Source: Candidatus Latescibacterota bacterium
GTDB lineage: Bacteria > Latescibacterota > UBA2968 > UBA8231
NCBI GenBank assembly: GCA_020852055.1
Contig: JADZBP010000251.1
Span: forward strand, 1-64,000
Direction: 5' to 3'
DNA length: 64,000 nucleotides
Shown: positions 1-9,454 of the stretch, one piece after another
Position numbering within the stretch: the first letter of the stretch is position 1
Layout: each line of letters begins with the position of its first letter
Position numbers and translations under genes: made by a program
Notes under the pieces: generated by a model
Seen by the model: the letters and a program-made list of their open reading frames with translations, nothing else
Databases searched by the model: none
What the model was told of the DNA's origin: nothing

Positions 1-3000
1 AGGCTTCAATACGACATACGATTTCGATTATCACCTTTTCCGTTTTTCCATCTCTGACAACAGCGCAGGGAGCGCTATCGCGACCATTGAGGTTCTTGAT
101 GAATACGGAAATCCTGTTGGGTCCCCTCAGCAGATAACGCCACAGGATTTTGCAGCTTCTAACAGATATCAAGAGTTTGAATATCCCTATGCAATTAATA
201 GCACAAGACAATTCAGGTACAGGGTAACATACAACGGAAATGGTATGGGGCGAGAGCTTCGCCTGAACAAAATCAGTGCCGCAGATGAAAGGGCAAGGAC
301 CTTACTTCGGTCTCTAAACCTTCCTCCTGCATTACAAAGTGGTTTCTCCCGGTTTGACGATCATCTTCAAAAAGTCCTCAACGACCATGCAGCGTTTCCA
401 GCCCTATGGCGGCTATATGGGGCGGACGAACCGACGTTCTACCGGTTAGAGACTACTGGTTATATCGAGAACTACTTCCGTACTAGTGCCACAAATCCAC
501 GGCGGGCGATCAGTGGAATTGGCAACCAGGAATTGGGGGTGCTGGGTAGTAGAAGCGCCCACGAATTTACCCGATGGACAGATCCAGATACCTTGTTGGT
601 AGATGGGTACCCGATCGGCGATAACCCTGAACCCTTCGCGATGGCGTTGTACACGTACCCGATGGTCCTTCCAGGCCAGACCGACTATAACAACGCGCTA
701 CAAGAACGCTGGGACAAGCACCTCATACCGATCCTGTCGAGTGCACGAGACAGCAGCAAAACCTCAGTTCCAGCAATTCCGTTCTCGTACATTGCCCAGG
801 TTCATAATCACGGTACTAACCTGAGAGAGCCAACCCCCCAGGAAATCAGGGCAATGGTGTACATGGCGCTGACCTATGGAGCCAAAGGGATCTACTACTA
901 CCTCTACCTCACTATTCCCAGCGAGATCTCCACTGGGTTGGCCAGCAATATCTCCCCTTACACGACCAATGCCAAATGGTCAGAGGTCCAGTCTCTCAAC
1001 GGAGTGCTGGACAGCCTAGATACTACTCTGCTGCAACTCACCTCCACAGATGTGTTCCCCAGTTCTGCTGCGCCGCGTTCGTTTGTCCAGGGGCTTTCGG
1101 ATGCGTCCGATTTTCAGATCGGCACTTTCTCCAGAGGGGCCGACAGCTACCTGATGATTGTGAACCGCCGGTGTGCACCGGGGGATACGCGTACAGTGAA
1201 TATCACTCTGGATGCCGATAGCTTCTCGGGGACTGCCAAGGGCCAAGGGATCTACTTCCTGACGGACGCATATTCCAAAGCACAGCAGATACGCAGCACC
1301 GATATCAATGGGCAGTTCGTGCTGCGAAACATTACGCTGGCGCCTGGGGAGGGCCGGTTATTCCACATCGAGCAGAGGAATACCTGGACGGGAACGGTGA
1401 CACTGACGGGAGATCTTTCTGTCCCCGTGGGGGTGACTCTGAATATCGCGCCCTGGACGACGGTGAAATGCACTGGCAATAGCGATGACCAGGGATCGGG
1501 GTTTTTTAATACCAAGACGGAGCTATTCGTATACGGAACCTTGAGTGCCGGTAGTGTCATATTCCAATCGCAAGAGGGCGGTAGCGCAACCTGGGGTGGG
1601 ATCTACATGGTGGGCAACGGAGCCTCTCCATCGCAGACCTCTTCAGACTTGGTCTATAGCTCCATCAGTAACGCCGATTACGGCACTCTCGTTTATGAAT
1701 CCCGGTGGGGACAGACGAAGTTCCGAGGCTGCACCTATTCAAATTGCGTTTATGCTATATACTACTACAACTCCGGCGCTCCCTATATCGCCAGCGACAA
1801 CAGGACCTCGCACCAGACCATCAGCGGTAGCACCTGGGGCATCACCACCTACGGCACCACCAACGACACGATTTCCAACAGTCTCATTACCGGAAGCCAG
1901 TATCAAGGCTTTTGGGTGGGAGGCGCCAGTAACCAAATACATCTTGAGAACAACACCATCGATGCCAACGCCGGCAACGGCGCCGCAGGTGTCTTGCTCA
2001 ACGGCAACAGCTCAATCCGCGCCAAGAACATCATTGCCAGGGGACATGCCTATGGCGGCATGCAGTCTGACGGCACGGGATCGGCAGTCATAGACCGTTA
2101 TGTTTCCTACAACAACGACGTGTACGGGTACGAGTTTTCGGGCATGGGCACTAGCGCTTCCAGCCGAAAAGCCCTGTTCAGCGATCCCAGGTTCAATACC
2201 GGGGCCTATACCCTCAGCAACACCTCGCCGGCGCTGGATCTGGATTCCACTCAGACCGACTCCATCGGGGGCAGGAGAGATTTGGGACGGTACGGGGGCA
2301 CGTACCAGGCGGGTACGGCTTCGGGGGTGACAAAGTTGGAAGACTATTATGTCAATGGCGGCACCGACGGCTGGGCCAGTGTGTCTGGTAGTTGGGGAAA
2401 CAACGGCCAGGGAGACTACAAGGTTACCGGCATTGACGGCGCATCCCGATCCTGGAAGGCGGCCAACGCTACGAGTTACGCAATCGAGACGAGAATGAGG
2501 TTTTCCAGTGGCGGCCAGCAAGGGAAGGTGATCTATGCAAATGCCGACCAAAACGAAGACTTGCGCCTGGATCTGATCTATGACTACGGCCCAAGTTACG
2601 TCCGTCTTCAGACACCAACGGGTACAACCACGCTTGCACCTCCCTACTGCCCCGCCATCACTCCCAATACCTGGTACAAGGTGCGGGTAGAAGTGGTCGC
2701 CGGCTCACCCTATGTGGTAAATACCTATGTGAATGGTGTCCTTTGCCACCAAAATGTCTCTCTGGGCAGTTTGATCCCAAACGGGAAAGTAGGGGTGGGC
2801 AGTTACGGCCCGACCCATGATGCCGAGTTCGACTATGTATTGGTGCTCAATGGCGTCGGCACCCCTCCCAATAATCCGCTTCTCGAGGGCCTGGTTTCCT
2901 ATTGGCCTTTGGATAGCAACGCGAACGATGCGGAAGGGACGAATCCCAACCACGGCACAGTCTATGGGGCCACCCTCCAGGGATCGGGTAGGATTGGCGG

Positions 3001-3829
3001 CTGCTATTACTTCGATGGCTATGACGACCGGATCGCCATCCCGATCAACGGCTTCCCCACGGGTGGAGGGGCGCGTACAACGGCAGCTTGGATGAAGACC
3101 GGTGCCGGGGGGTTGCACGAAATTATCTCCTACGGCGCGACAGGCGGTGGCCAAGCGTGGACCATGGGGCAGTGGGATCAGAATGTATTTGTGTCCTCAT
3201 GGGCCAGCCCTCAATACACCGTCAGTGCTCCGGGGCTCAACAACAACGCTTGGAAACACGTGGTGGTTACCCTGGAGAGCGGAACGGCCAAGACCTATGT
3301 GGACGGTTCACTCATCGACAGCAGGGGAATGGGAATCAACACTGGCACCTCCGCCGGAGGGCAGATAGGGGCGCGGATCTCACCGACCGAGTATTTCTCC
3401 GGCTATATCGACGAAGTAGGGGTCTGGAGTCGTGCCCTTTCCAGTTCGGAGGTATCGCAGTTGTACAACAGCGGCAGTGGGCTGAATCCGCTTGCCAAGC
3501 CGATCGCAGATCAGGTGGTGGCCCAGGAACAGGAGGTGGAACGTCTACCCCTGGCCACCCGATTGGCGGGCAACTATCCCAATCCCTTCAACCCCGAAAC
3601 GATCATCCACTACGAGATGGCCAGCGCAGAGCGGGTGAAGTTGGAGATCTACGACCTGCTCGGGCAGAAGGTGTCCGTCCTGGTCGATGGGGTGCAGTTC
3701 CCAGGCAGGTACCAGGCGGTGTGGGATGGGCGGGACACGCAGGGGCGGGTGGTGGCCTCAGGGGTCTATATCTATCGCCTGGCCACCCCGAGCCACGTCG
3801 AGAGCCGCAAGATGACCTTGTTGCGCTGA
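1..3829 (+). CDS. Large secreted multidomain protein (5' end outside window): glycoside-hydrolase-like N-terminal part, right-handed beta-helix repeats, two LamG/concanavalin-like domains, FlgD-like C-terminal (T9SS-type) domain
   Basis: The listed ORF starts at 245, but frame 2 is open back to base 2 (GFNTTYDFDYHLFRFSISDNSAGS...), so the gene is 5'-truncated. 'TPQEIRAMVYMALTYGAKGIYYY' looks TIM-barrel-like; short N/G-rich beta-helix repeats at ~1560-2200; 'YWPLDSNANDAEGTNPNHG...GYIDEVGVWSRALSSSEV' is LamG; tail 'NYPNPFNPETIIHYEM...WDGRDTQGRVVASGVYIYRL' is FlgD-like. Confidence 0.85.
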   Translation, partial: GFNTTYDFDYHLFRFSISDNSAGSAIATIEVLDEYGNPVGSPQQITPQDFAASNRYQEFEYPYAINSTRQFRYRVTYNGNGMGRELRLNKISAADERARTLLRSLNLPPALQSGFSRFDDHLQKVLNDHAAFPALWRLYGADEPTFYRLETTGYIENYFRTSATNPRRAISGIGNQELGVLGSRSAHEFTRWTDPDTLLVDGYPIGDNPEPFAMALYTYPMVLPGQTDYNNALQERWDKHLIPILSSARDSSKTSVPAIPFSYIAQVHNHGTNLREPTPQEIRAMVYMALTYGAKGIYYYLYLTIPSEISTGLASNISPYTTNAKWSEVQSLNGVLDSLDTTLLQLTSTDVFPSSAAPRSFVQGLSDASDFQIGTFSRGADSYLMIVNRRCAPGDTRTVNITLDADSFSGTAKGQGIYFLTDAYSKAQQIRSTDINGQFVLRNITLAPGEGRLFHIEQRNTWTGTVTLTGDLSVPVGVTLNIAPWTTVKCTGNSDDQGSGFFNTKTELFVYGTLSAGSVIFQSQEGGSATWGGIYMVGNGASPSQTSSDLVYSSISNADYGTLVYESRWGQTKFRGCTYSNCVYAIYYYNSGAPYIASDNRTSHQTISGSTWGITTYGTTNDTISNSLITGSQYQGFWVGGASNQIHLENNTIDANAGNGAAGVLLNGNSSIRAKNIIARGHAYGGMQSDGTGSAVIDRYVSYNNDVYGYEFSGMGTSASSRKALFSDPRFNTGAYTLSNTSPALDLDSTQTDSIGGRRDLGRYGGTYQAGTASGVTKLEDYYVNGGTDGWASVSGSWGNNGQGDYKVTGIDGASRSWKAANATSYAIETRMRFSSGGQQGKVIYANADQNEDLRLDLIYDYGPSYVRLQTPTGTTTLAPPYCPAITPNTWYKVRVEVVAGSPYVVNTYVNGVLCHQNVSLGSLIPNGKVGVGSYGPTHDAEFDYVLVLNGVGTPPNNPLLEGLVSYWPLDSNANDAEGTNPNHGTVYGATLQGSGRIGGCYYFDGYDDRIAIPINGFPTGGGARTTAAWMKTGAGGLHEIISYGATGGGQAWTMGQWDQNVFVSSWASPQYTVSAPGLNNNAWKHVVVTLESGTAKTYVDGSLIDSRGMGINTGTSAGGQIGARISPTEYFSGYIDEVGVWSRALSSSEVSQLYNSGSGLNPLAKPIADQVVAQEQEVERLPLATRLAGNYPNPFNPETIIHYEMASAERVKLEIYDLLGQKVSVLVDGVQFPGRYQAVWDGRDTQGRVVASGVYIYRLATPSHVESRKMTLLR

Positions 3830-3839
3830 AAGGGAAAAG

Positions 3840-4595
3840 ATGAAAAATACACTGTTGATGCTGGTTGGCATGGTTGGCATGGGAGCCGAGGTTTCGGGCG
3901 AGGAGCTTCAGCAAGCCCTCATGCGCCTGCAGGACCGCCTGCACAGCGCGGCCCTGGAGAGCGTCCTGGGGAGTGTGGACTACGAGTACGTCTACGCAGT
4001 GCCCGGCAACGAAGAGGTGGTGCTGTTGGAAGAGATCCAGGTGGAAAGGCCGGCGCTGCCCGACACGGGCAAGGCGATCGTACCCGACGAGGGGCAGGCC
4101 CTGGCTCAGGGGAATCGGCAAGCCCGGCTTGCCAGGGAAGACCTACCGGTGGAATTGCGCCTGGCGGACGTGGTGGCGCTCAAGGGCCGATACAAGCCAC
4201 AAGTGGGGCTCAGCGAGAAAGTGTACCTGGGGGTGCGCGCCGTTGCCCGGGACGAGCGGTTCTCCGGCGAGCGGCTGAGCCTGGCCGAGACCGAGTTGAG
4301 CATGGAAGAGCGGCGCCAGTTGCGCTGGGATACCCACGAGCTGTTCCGCAACTGGCCGGGGGGCAGCGTGCTTTTCCTGGAAGCTGGCGAGGCGGCCGCG
4401 CAGGGAGATGCGGCGGAGGTCCCGGTGTACTGGTCTTTCCGTCGCCCTGGGCCTCCGCCCTTCGACAAGCCGGAGGTCCTTGCGTCAGGAATGATGAATC
4501 TGTCGCTGCGCAAGGTGGGCGAGGAGTGGAAGGTCAGCCACATCGAGCGGCTGATAGCGGCACTGCACACTGAAGTGGTGAAAGTACAGAAGTAG
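3840..4595 (+). CDS. Hypothetical secreted protein
   Basis: 251-aa ORF 10 bp after the preceding gene; hydrophobic N-terminus (MKNTLLMLVGMVGMGAEVSG); followed by a strong terminator. Confidence 0.7.
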   Translation: MKNTLLMLVGMVGMGAEVSGEELQQALMRLQDRLHSAALESVLGSVDYEYVYAVPGNEEVVLLEEIQVERPALPDTGKAIVPDEGQALAQGNRQARLAREDLPVELRLADVVALKGRYKPQVGLSEKVYLGVRAVARDERFSGERLSLAETELSMEERRQLRWDTHELFRNWPGGSVLFLEAGEAAAQGDAAEVPVYWSFRRPGPPPFDKPEVLASGMMNLSLRKVGEEWKVSHIERLIAALHTEVVKVQK

Positions 4596-4613
4596 GGGGA
4601 AGTTCCGCTAGAC

Positions 4614-4654
4614 GAGAGGCCGGCCCATTCTATCTGGGCCGGCCTCTCTTTTTT
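4614..4654 (+). terminator. Rho-independent terminator for the 1-4595 transcription unit
   Basis: Perfect 14-bp stem GAGAGGCCGGCCCA / TGGGCCGGCCTCTC, 7-nt loop, then TTTTTT. Confidence 0.92.
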
Positions 4655-5690
4655 ACCACCTCACCCCACCCACGTACTCCACCTCCTGCCCTCCCTTGAC
4701 GATGCGCCCGATGGGGTAGGCGCGGCAGCCCTGGGCTTCGAGGTGGTGGCAGATTTCGGCGGCGGCCTCGGGGGCCACCACCAGGGTCATGCCCACACCC
4801 ACGTTGAAGGTGCGCAGCATGTCCTCGTCGGGCACGTTGCCCAGGGCGCGGATCAGGCTGAAGAGGGGCAGCACTTCGAGGGTATCCAATTCGATGCGGG
4901 CGCTGAGGCCGGGGGGCAGGACGCGGTTGAGGTTGCCGCCGATGCCGCCGCCGGTGATGTGGGCCATGCCGTGCAGCGCGGGCTGGGCGAAGAGGGCGCG
5001 CAGGGCCTGGAAGTAGCAGCGGTGCGGTTCGAGGATGGCGTCGAGAAAGGATACCCCCGCCACCTGCTCTTGCAGGATCTCGGGTTTGCGCTCCATCAGG
5101 GCGCGCACCAGGGAATAGCCGTTGGTGTGCAGGCCGTTCGACGCCAGGGCCAGCACCTGGTCCCCCTCGGCGATACGCGCGCCGTCGACGACGAGGTCCT
5201 TCTCCACCACCCCCACCACACTGGCGGTGAGGATATAGGTGCCGGCCGGCACTACGCCGGGCTGTTCCGAGGTCTCGCCGCCGGTGAGGGTGCAGTCCTG
5301 GTCGCGGCAGGCCCGGGCCATGCCGGCCACCAGGCGGCTGACCACGGGTTTTTCGAGTTTGCCGCAGACGATCACGTCCTGCACCGACAGGGGCGTGGCC
5401 CCCATGACGATGATGTCGTTGATCAGGTGGTTGACCAGGTCCTGGCAGATGGACTCGACCCGGTCGTGCTGCAGGGCCAGCTTCTGTTTGGAGCCGGGTT
5501 CCTCGCTCTTGAGCACCAGCACCGGGTGCTGGTACCCGGGGAAGCGGGCGTCGAAGAGGGTGGCAAAGGCCCCGAGGCGGTTGAGCACCCGCGCATCGGC
5601 GGTCTCCAGACTTTTGGCCATCTCGCGTTTGGTGGCGTCGGCAGTGGCGATGTCCACGCCGGCCTGCTTGTAGGTGAATCCTTCGCTCAT
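4653..5690 (-). CDS. purM: Phosphoribosylformylglycinamidine cyclo-ligase (AIR synthetase)
   Basis: 345 aa; PurM-type motifs YKQAGVDI, HDLVNHLINDIIVMGA-like, GGETSEQPGV, HITGGGIGGNLNRVLP, FNVGVGM. Confidence 0.93.
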   Translation of the reverse strand: MSEGFTYKQAGVDIATADATKREMAKSLETADARVLNRLGAFATLFDARFPGYQHPVLVLKSEEPGSKQKLALQHDRVESICQDLVNHLINDIIVMGATPLSVQDVIVCGKLEKPVVSRLVAGMARACRDQDCTLTGGETSEQPGVVPAGTYILTASVVGVVEKDLVVDGARIAEGDQVLALASNGLHTNGYSLVRALMERKPEILQEQVAGVSFLDAILEPHRCYFQALRALFAQPALHGMAHITGGGIGGNLNRVLPPGLSARIELDTLEVLPLFSLIRALGNVPDEDMLRTFNVGVGMTLVVAPEAAAEICHHLEAQGCRAYPIGRIVKGGQEVEYVGGVRW

Positions 5691-5691
5691 T

Positions 5692-6540
5692 TTAATCCTG
5701 TGTGGGTCGGGGGGGATTGGCCCAGTGGCCCTCGGGGTCGCTGCCGCGCACGATCACCCCTTTGCCGTTCCAGCCCTTATGGGCGCGCACCTCGGCGGCG
5801 CAGTAGCGCAGGGTGAGGCCGCAGCGCCGGCGCGTGGAGGTGTTGGCCTCGGAGCCGTGCAGGAGCAGGTCGGAGTGCAGTGAGATCTGGCCGGCTTTGA
5901 GCTCCACATCCACGGGCTCGCCGAATTCTTCGGCGTTCTCCACCGTCTGGTTGAGCACGTTGTGTTCGTCCGCTTCGCTCAGCTTCCAGGTGAGGTGGCC
6001 GGCGTGGTGGGAGCCGGGGATGAAACGCATACAGGCGTTTTCGGTGTCCGAATCGTCGATGGCCAGCCAGACGGTGACGGTTTTGGAGGGGGTCATGGGC
6101 CAGTACGAGGCGTCCTGGTGCCAGGAGACGCGTTTGCCGTCGCCGGGCAGCTTGCAGAAGTAGTGGGCGCCCCAGCCGACGACGTTTTCCCCGAGGATAT
6201 CGCCGACATAGGCGACGACGCGGGGGTGGGTGATCAGGTCGTAGACCGGACCGTACTTGAGGTGGGCGGTGCTGATCGAGTAGCTGTTGCCGCCCTCGGC
6301 CAGGGCTCGGGCCAGCAGATTGTCGAAGTAGCGGCGCTGGGCGGCGATCTCTTCGGCATCGAAGAGGGGCAGGCCCTTGAGGTACCCGTCGCGGTTGTAC
6401 TCTTCGAGCTGGGCGCGGCTGAGCACCTGGGGATCGGCGGTGGTGCTGGGGTGGAAACGCAGATCGCGCTGCAGGTCGTCCAACTCGCTTTCGGGGATGA
6501 TGACGAAGCGGTTGGGGGTCGGGGGCGATTGCTGGGACAT
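5692..6540 (-). CDS. Phytanoyl-CoA dioxygenase family protein (PhyH)
   Basis: 282 aa; 'SWHQDASYWPMTPSKTVTVWLAIDDSDTENACMRFIPGSHHAGHL...HSDLLLHGSEANTSTRRRCGLTLRY' (Fe(II)/2OG HxD...H and R). Confidence 0.9.
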   Translation of the reverse strand: MSQQSPPTPNRFVIIPESELDDLQRDLRFHPSTTADPQVLSRAQLEEYNRDGYLKGLPLFDAEEIAAQRRYFDNLLARALAEGGNSYSISTAHLKYGPVYDLITHPRVVAYVGDILGENVVGWGAHYFCKLPGDGKRVSWHQDASYWPMTPSKTVTVWLAIDDSDTENACMRFIPGSHHAGHLTWKLSEADEHNVLNQTVENAEEFGEPVDVELKAGQISLHSDLLLHGSEANTSTRRRCGLTLRYCAAEVRAHKGWNGKGVIVRGSDPEGHWANPPRPTQD

Positions 6541-6567
6541 GGCGGGCCTCTATAGGTAGGGGGAAGT

Positions 6568-6597
6568 ACTATAGAGTTTGTGGCTGCAAAGTGTCAA
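6568..6597 (-). promoter_or_regulatory. Sigma-70-like promoter for the PhyH-purM unit
   Basis: On the minus strand TTGACA (6597-6592), 18-bp spacer, TATAGT (6573-6568). The -10 overlaps an inverted repeat CTCTATAG-N13-CTATAGAG (6548-6576). Confidence 0.65.
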
Positions 6598-6603
6598 GGC
6601 TGC

Positions 6604-7779
6604 TCAACAATAGGGCACGGCGATCAGCGGGACCAGCATCTCGGCGGCGCTGGCGCCGGCGTGACCGCCGCGGTTGGGATGGGTGCCCTGGCCGTAGTCG
6701 TAGATCAGCTGGCAGTCGTCGGCGGGGATGAGGACGAAATCCCCCAGGCGGGAGCGGAAGCGGCCGCAGTCGCCGCCGAACCAACCCGCCGCCACGAACT
6801 CGTCGGTGGGCAGCACTAGCAGATTTTGGTGTTGCAGCAGGGGGTGGGCTCTTAGGGCGGCTGGGTCCAGGGCGGCCAGGTAACAGGCGCGGCGGCCGCC
6901 GCCGGGAGGGTAGCGCAGCAGGCGGCCCAGGTCCGGGCCCATGATCAGGGCGCGGTCCGGGTCGAGGGCGGTCTGCCCGTGGTCAGCGGTCAGCAGCAAG
7001 GTATGGCCGGCGCGGGCGCAGCAATCCATGACCTTGCCCAGCAGCAGGTCGACGAACTCCATCTCCAGGGCGCAGGGCTCGGATTGGGGGCCGTAGATAT
7101 GGGAGAGGGTATCGACCATGGGCCAGTACACGTAGTGGAAGGCGCGGCGGCCCCGGTGCTGGTTCAGCGAGGTGTTCAACAGATATGGGATCTCGGACTG
7201 GGCTTCGTAGCCCAGGTACTGGGCGCCTTCGTGCAACAGATTCGTGAAGCCGGTGCCCTGGTGCTGGCTGGCGCTGATGGCCACGGCGGCGAAGCCGCGG
7301 TCCCGCAGCCGCTCGTACAGGGTGGGGGCGCTGCGGATCAATTCGGCGTCGATGGGCTGAGGTTGTTCGGCCACGGTGCGGAAGCGCAGCATGTCCCCCA
7401 GGGCCCCGATCTGGGCCAGCCACTGCCGCATGCCCAGCATGCCGTGCTGGGCCGGGGTGAGGGCAGTGCAGAGGGAGGGCAGGGCGCTGGTGGTGGTGGT
7501 GGGGAAAACCGAAGTCAGGGTGGCGATGCCGCCGGGGGCGCGAGCCACCAGGCGTTCCAGATTGGGGGCGCGGCCGCTGGCCAGCACCTGGTCGAGCTGG
7601 CCCCGCCCGAGGGCGTCGCAGACCAGCAGCACCACCCCCGGCGCCTCGGCCAGCAGGGCGGGGGGCAGGAGTTCGGGGCGGCAGGGCGGGTTGGGCGGCT
7701 CGATGCCGAAGGCCTGGAGCAGGGACGCGGCCAGGTTGACGATGCTGCCGCCGGCGTAGTCGGGGTGCACCGGCTTCAT
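6604..7779 (-). CDS. Type I phosphodiesterase/nucleotide pyrophosphatase (alkaline phosphatase superfamily)
   Basis: 391 aa from ATG at 7779 (listed ORF over-extends upstream); 'GVVLLVCDALGRGQ...FPTTTTSALPSLCTALTPAQHGMLGMRQW...LTADHGQTALD...GTHPNRGGHAG'. Confidence 0.85.
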   Translation of the reverse strand: MKPVHPDYAGGSIVNLAASLLQAFGIEPPNPPCRPELLPPALLAEAPGVVLLVCDALGRGQLDQVLASGRAPNLERLVARAPGGIATLTSVFPTTTTSALPSLCTALTPAQHGMLGMRQWLAQIGALGDMLRFRTVAEQPQPIDAELIRSAPTLYERLRDRGFAAVAISASQHQGTGFTNLLHEGAQYLGYEAQSEIPYLLNTSLNQHRGRRAFHYVYWPMVDTLSHIYGPQSEPCALEMEFVDLLLGKVMDCCARAGHTLLLTADHGQTALDPDRALIMGPDLGRLLRYPPGGGRRACYLAALDPAALRAHPLLQHQNLLVLPTDEFVAAGWFGGDCGRFRSRLGDFVLIPADDCQLIYDYGQGTHPNRGGHAGASAAEMLVPLIAVPYC

Positions 7780-8360
7780 GCGGGCGCTGGGGTCAGCTCG
7801 ATCCAGTAGCGCAGCTTGTCCACCCGGCCGTTGCCCGAGCGGCCCTCGGCGCGCAGCAGGTGGGCGGGCATGGCCATCGCGCTTTCGAAACAGCCGCCGT
7901 TGTGCTCGATGATCCGCTTGGAGGGGATGTTGTCGGAGTTGCAGGTGACCAGCACCCGCTGCAGGCCCAGTTGGCGGGCCTCTGCGAGCGCCAGGGCCAG
8001 GATCTGGGTGCCATAGCCCTGCCGGCGCCGCGACGGGCGGATGCTGTAGCCGATGTGGCCGCCGTAGGTGAGCAGGTAGCGGCTGCTCAACTGGGGCCGA
8101 ACCGAGGTCTGTCCCAGGTACTCGCCCCCGGAGATGAGCCAGAAGACCTGGTCCTGCTGCCAGCCCCGGGGCAGCGACGCCTCGGAGGCCAGGCCGAGCA
8201 GATCGCGCACAAACTCGCCAAAGTGCCGCGCCAGGGAGCCCTGGTCGTAGCCGAGGAACTCGGCATAGGTGGAGTCGGCCCGGCCCTCGGCGTAGAACTC
8301 GGCAGCGCCGGCCAGAAAGCTGTCGCGGTACGCCTCGCTGGGGCGGGCGAGAAAACACAT
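7776..8360 (-). CDS. GNAT family N-acetyltransferase
   Basis: 194 aa from ATG at 8360; 'GYSIRPSRRRQGYGTQILALALAEARQLGLQRVLVTCNSDNIPSKRIIEHNGGCFE'. Stop overlaps the next start (ATGA). Confidence 0.9.
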   Translation of the reverse strand: MCFLARPSEAYRDSFLAGAAEFYAEGRADSTYAEFLGYDQGSLARHFGEFVRDLLGLASEASLPRGWQQDQVFWLISGGEYLGQTSVRPQLSSRYLLTYGGHIGYSIRPSRRRQGYGTQILALALAEARQLGLQRVLVTCNSDNIPSKRIIEHNGGCFESAMAMPAHLLRAEGRSGNGRVDKLRYWIELTPAPA

Positions 8361-8365
8361 GGTGT

Positions 8366-9241
8366 TTAGCCGAACACCGAGAAGTACTGGGAGAAGAAAC
8401 GCCCGGCATCGACGGAGGGGGCCACCTCGTGGAGGGGGGGCTGCGCGCCGGGGGTCCAGTGGGTGAGGCCGGCCAGCCGCTCGCCGCCCAGCTCGACCTC
8501 GACCCGGCCCGGGGCGAAGCCGCAGACCTCCTCGTCGAAGAGGGTGAGGGCGGCCAGCGGGTCGTGGAAGGTGATGGCCGAGCTGTGGCCGAACCAGACC
8601 TCGGCGAAGTCGAGCACCGGCTGCAAGGGGGCGATCTGGAAACGCTGGCGGACCTGGGTGGTTTCCAGTTGCACCTGCATGGTCACGTCGAGGCCGATGG
8701 AGCGGTGCAGGGCCACCGGGGCGCGGTACACCATGGCGGCGGCGTGCGGATCGCAGCCGGCGTTCCACTCCACCAGCGGGGCGCGGCGCAGGGCAAAAAC
8801 CCCGCACATCAACACCAGGCCTTTGAGCAGCCGGGGGATCTCGGGGTCGGCGGCAAAGAGCAGGGCAAGGTTAGTGAGCGGCCCGATGGCCAGCAGGGTG
8901 ACCTCGCCCGGATTGGCGCGGATGGTCTGGCGCAGGAACTCGACGGCCTGGCCCGGCGGGAACTGCTGTTGATGGGGCCAACGGCTCAGGGCCTGGGCCT
9001 GGGGCGCCTTGGGCTGGCGCTGCGGGCCGAGCAGGGGTGCCTCGGCGCCGGGGAAGATGGGGATCTCCTGGCCGGCGTGGCGGCACAGGGCGCTGGCGAG
9101 GCGGGCGCGCTCCTCCACCTGGCCGCTGACTGTGGTGATACCCAGGAGCTGGCACCGGGGCTGGGCCAGCAGGTAGGCCAGGCAGACGGCGTCGTCGATG
9201 TCGGAACCGATGTCGGTATCGAGAATGATTTTTTCGCTCAT
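8366..9241 (-). CDS. Nucleoside hydrolase (inosine/uridine-preferring type)
   Basis: 291 aa; '[23 protein letters not shown]', '[15 protein letters not shown]', '[15 protein letters not shown]'. Confidence 0.92.
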   Translation of the reverse strand: MSEKIILDTDIGSDIDDAVCLAYLLAQPRCQLLGITTVSGQVEERARLASALCRHAGQEIPIFPGAEAPLLGPQRQPKAPQAQALSRWPHQQQFPPGQAVEFLRQTIRANPGEVTLLAIGPLTNLALLFAADPEIPRLLKGLVLMCGVFALRRAPLVEWNAGCDPHAAAMVYRAPVALHRSIGLDVTMQVQLETTQVRQRFQIAPLQPVLDFAEVWFGHSSAITFHDPLAALTLFDEEVCGFAPGRVEVELGGERLAGLTHWTPGAQPPLHEVAPSVDAGRFFSQYFSVFG

Positions 9242-9454
9242 AGGGCGAGCAAAGTGCCCACTGGGGAATAAGTGTCACAAGGTGCGAACAGCCACAGTGA
9301 TCAGCAGCGATCTGTTGGCGTTTGGTGTAGCGCGGGGCCAAAGTACCGCCCGGACCCGGCCTTGTCAAGGAGGTGGCTCCACGGTGAGGAGGGGACGGAT
9401 GGCCATATTGCCCGAAGCCGGGAGGGCGACGTTATTCTACTATAGAATGAAAGT

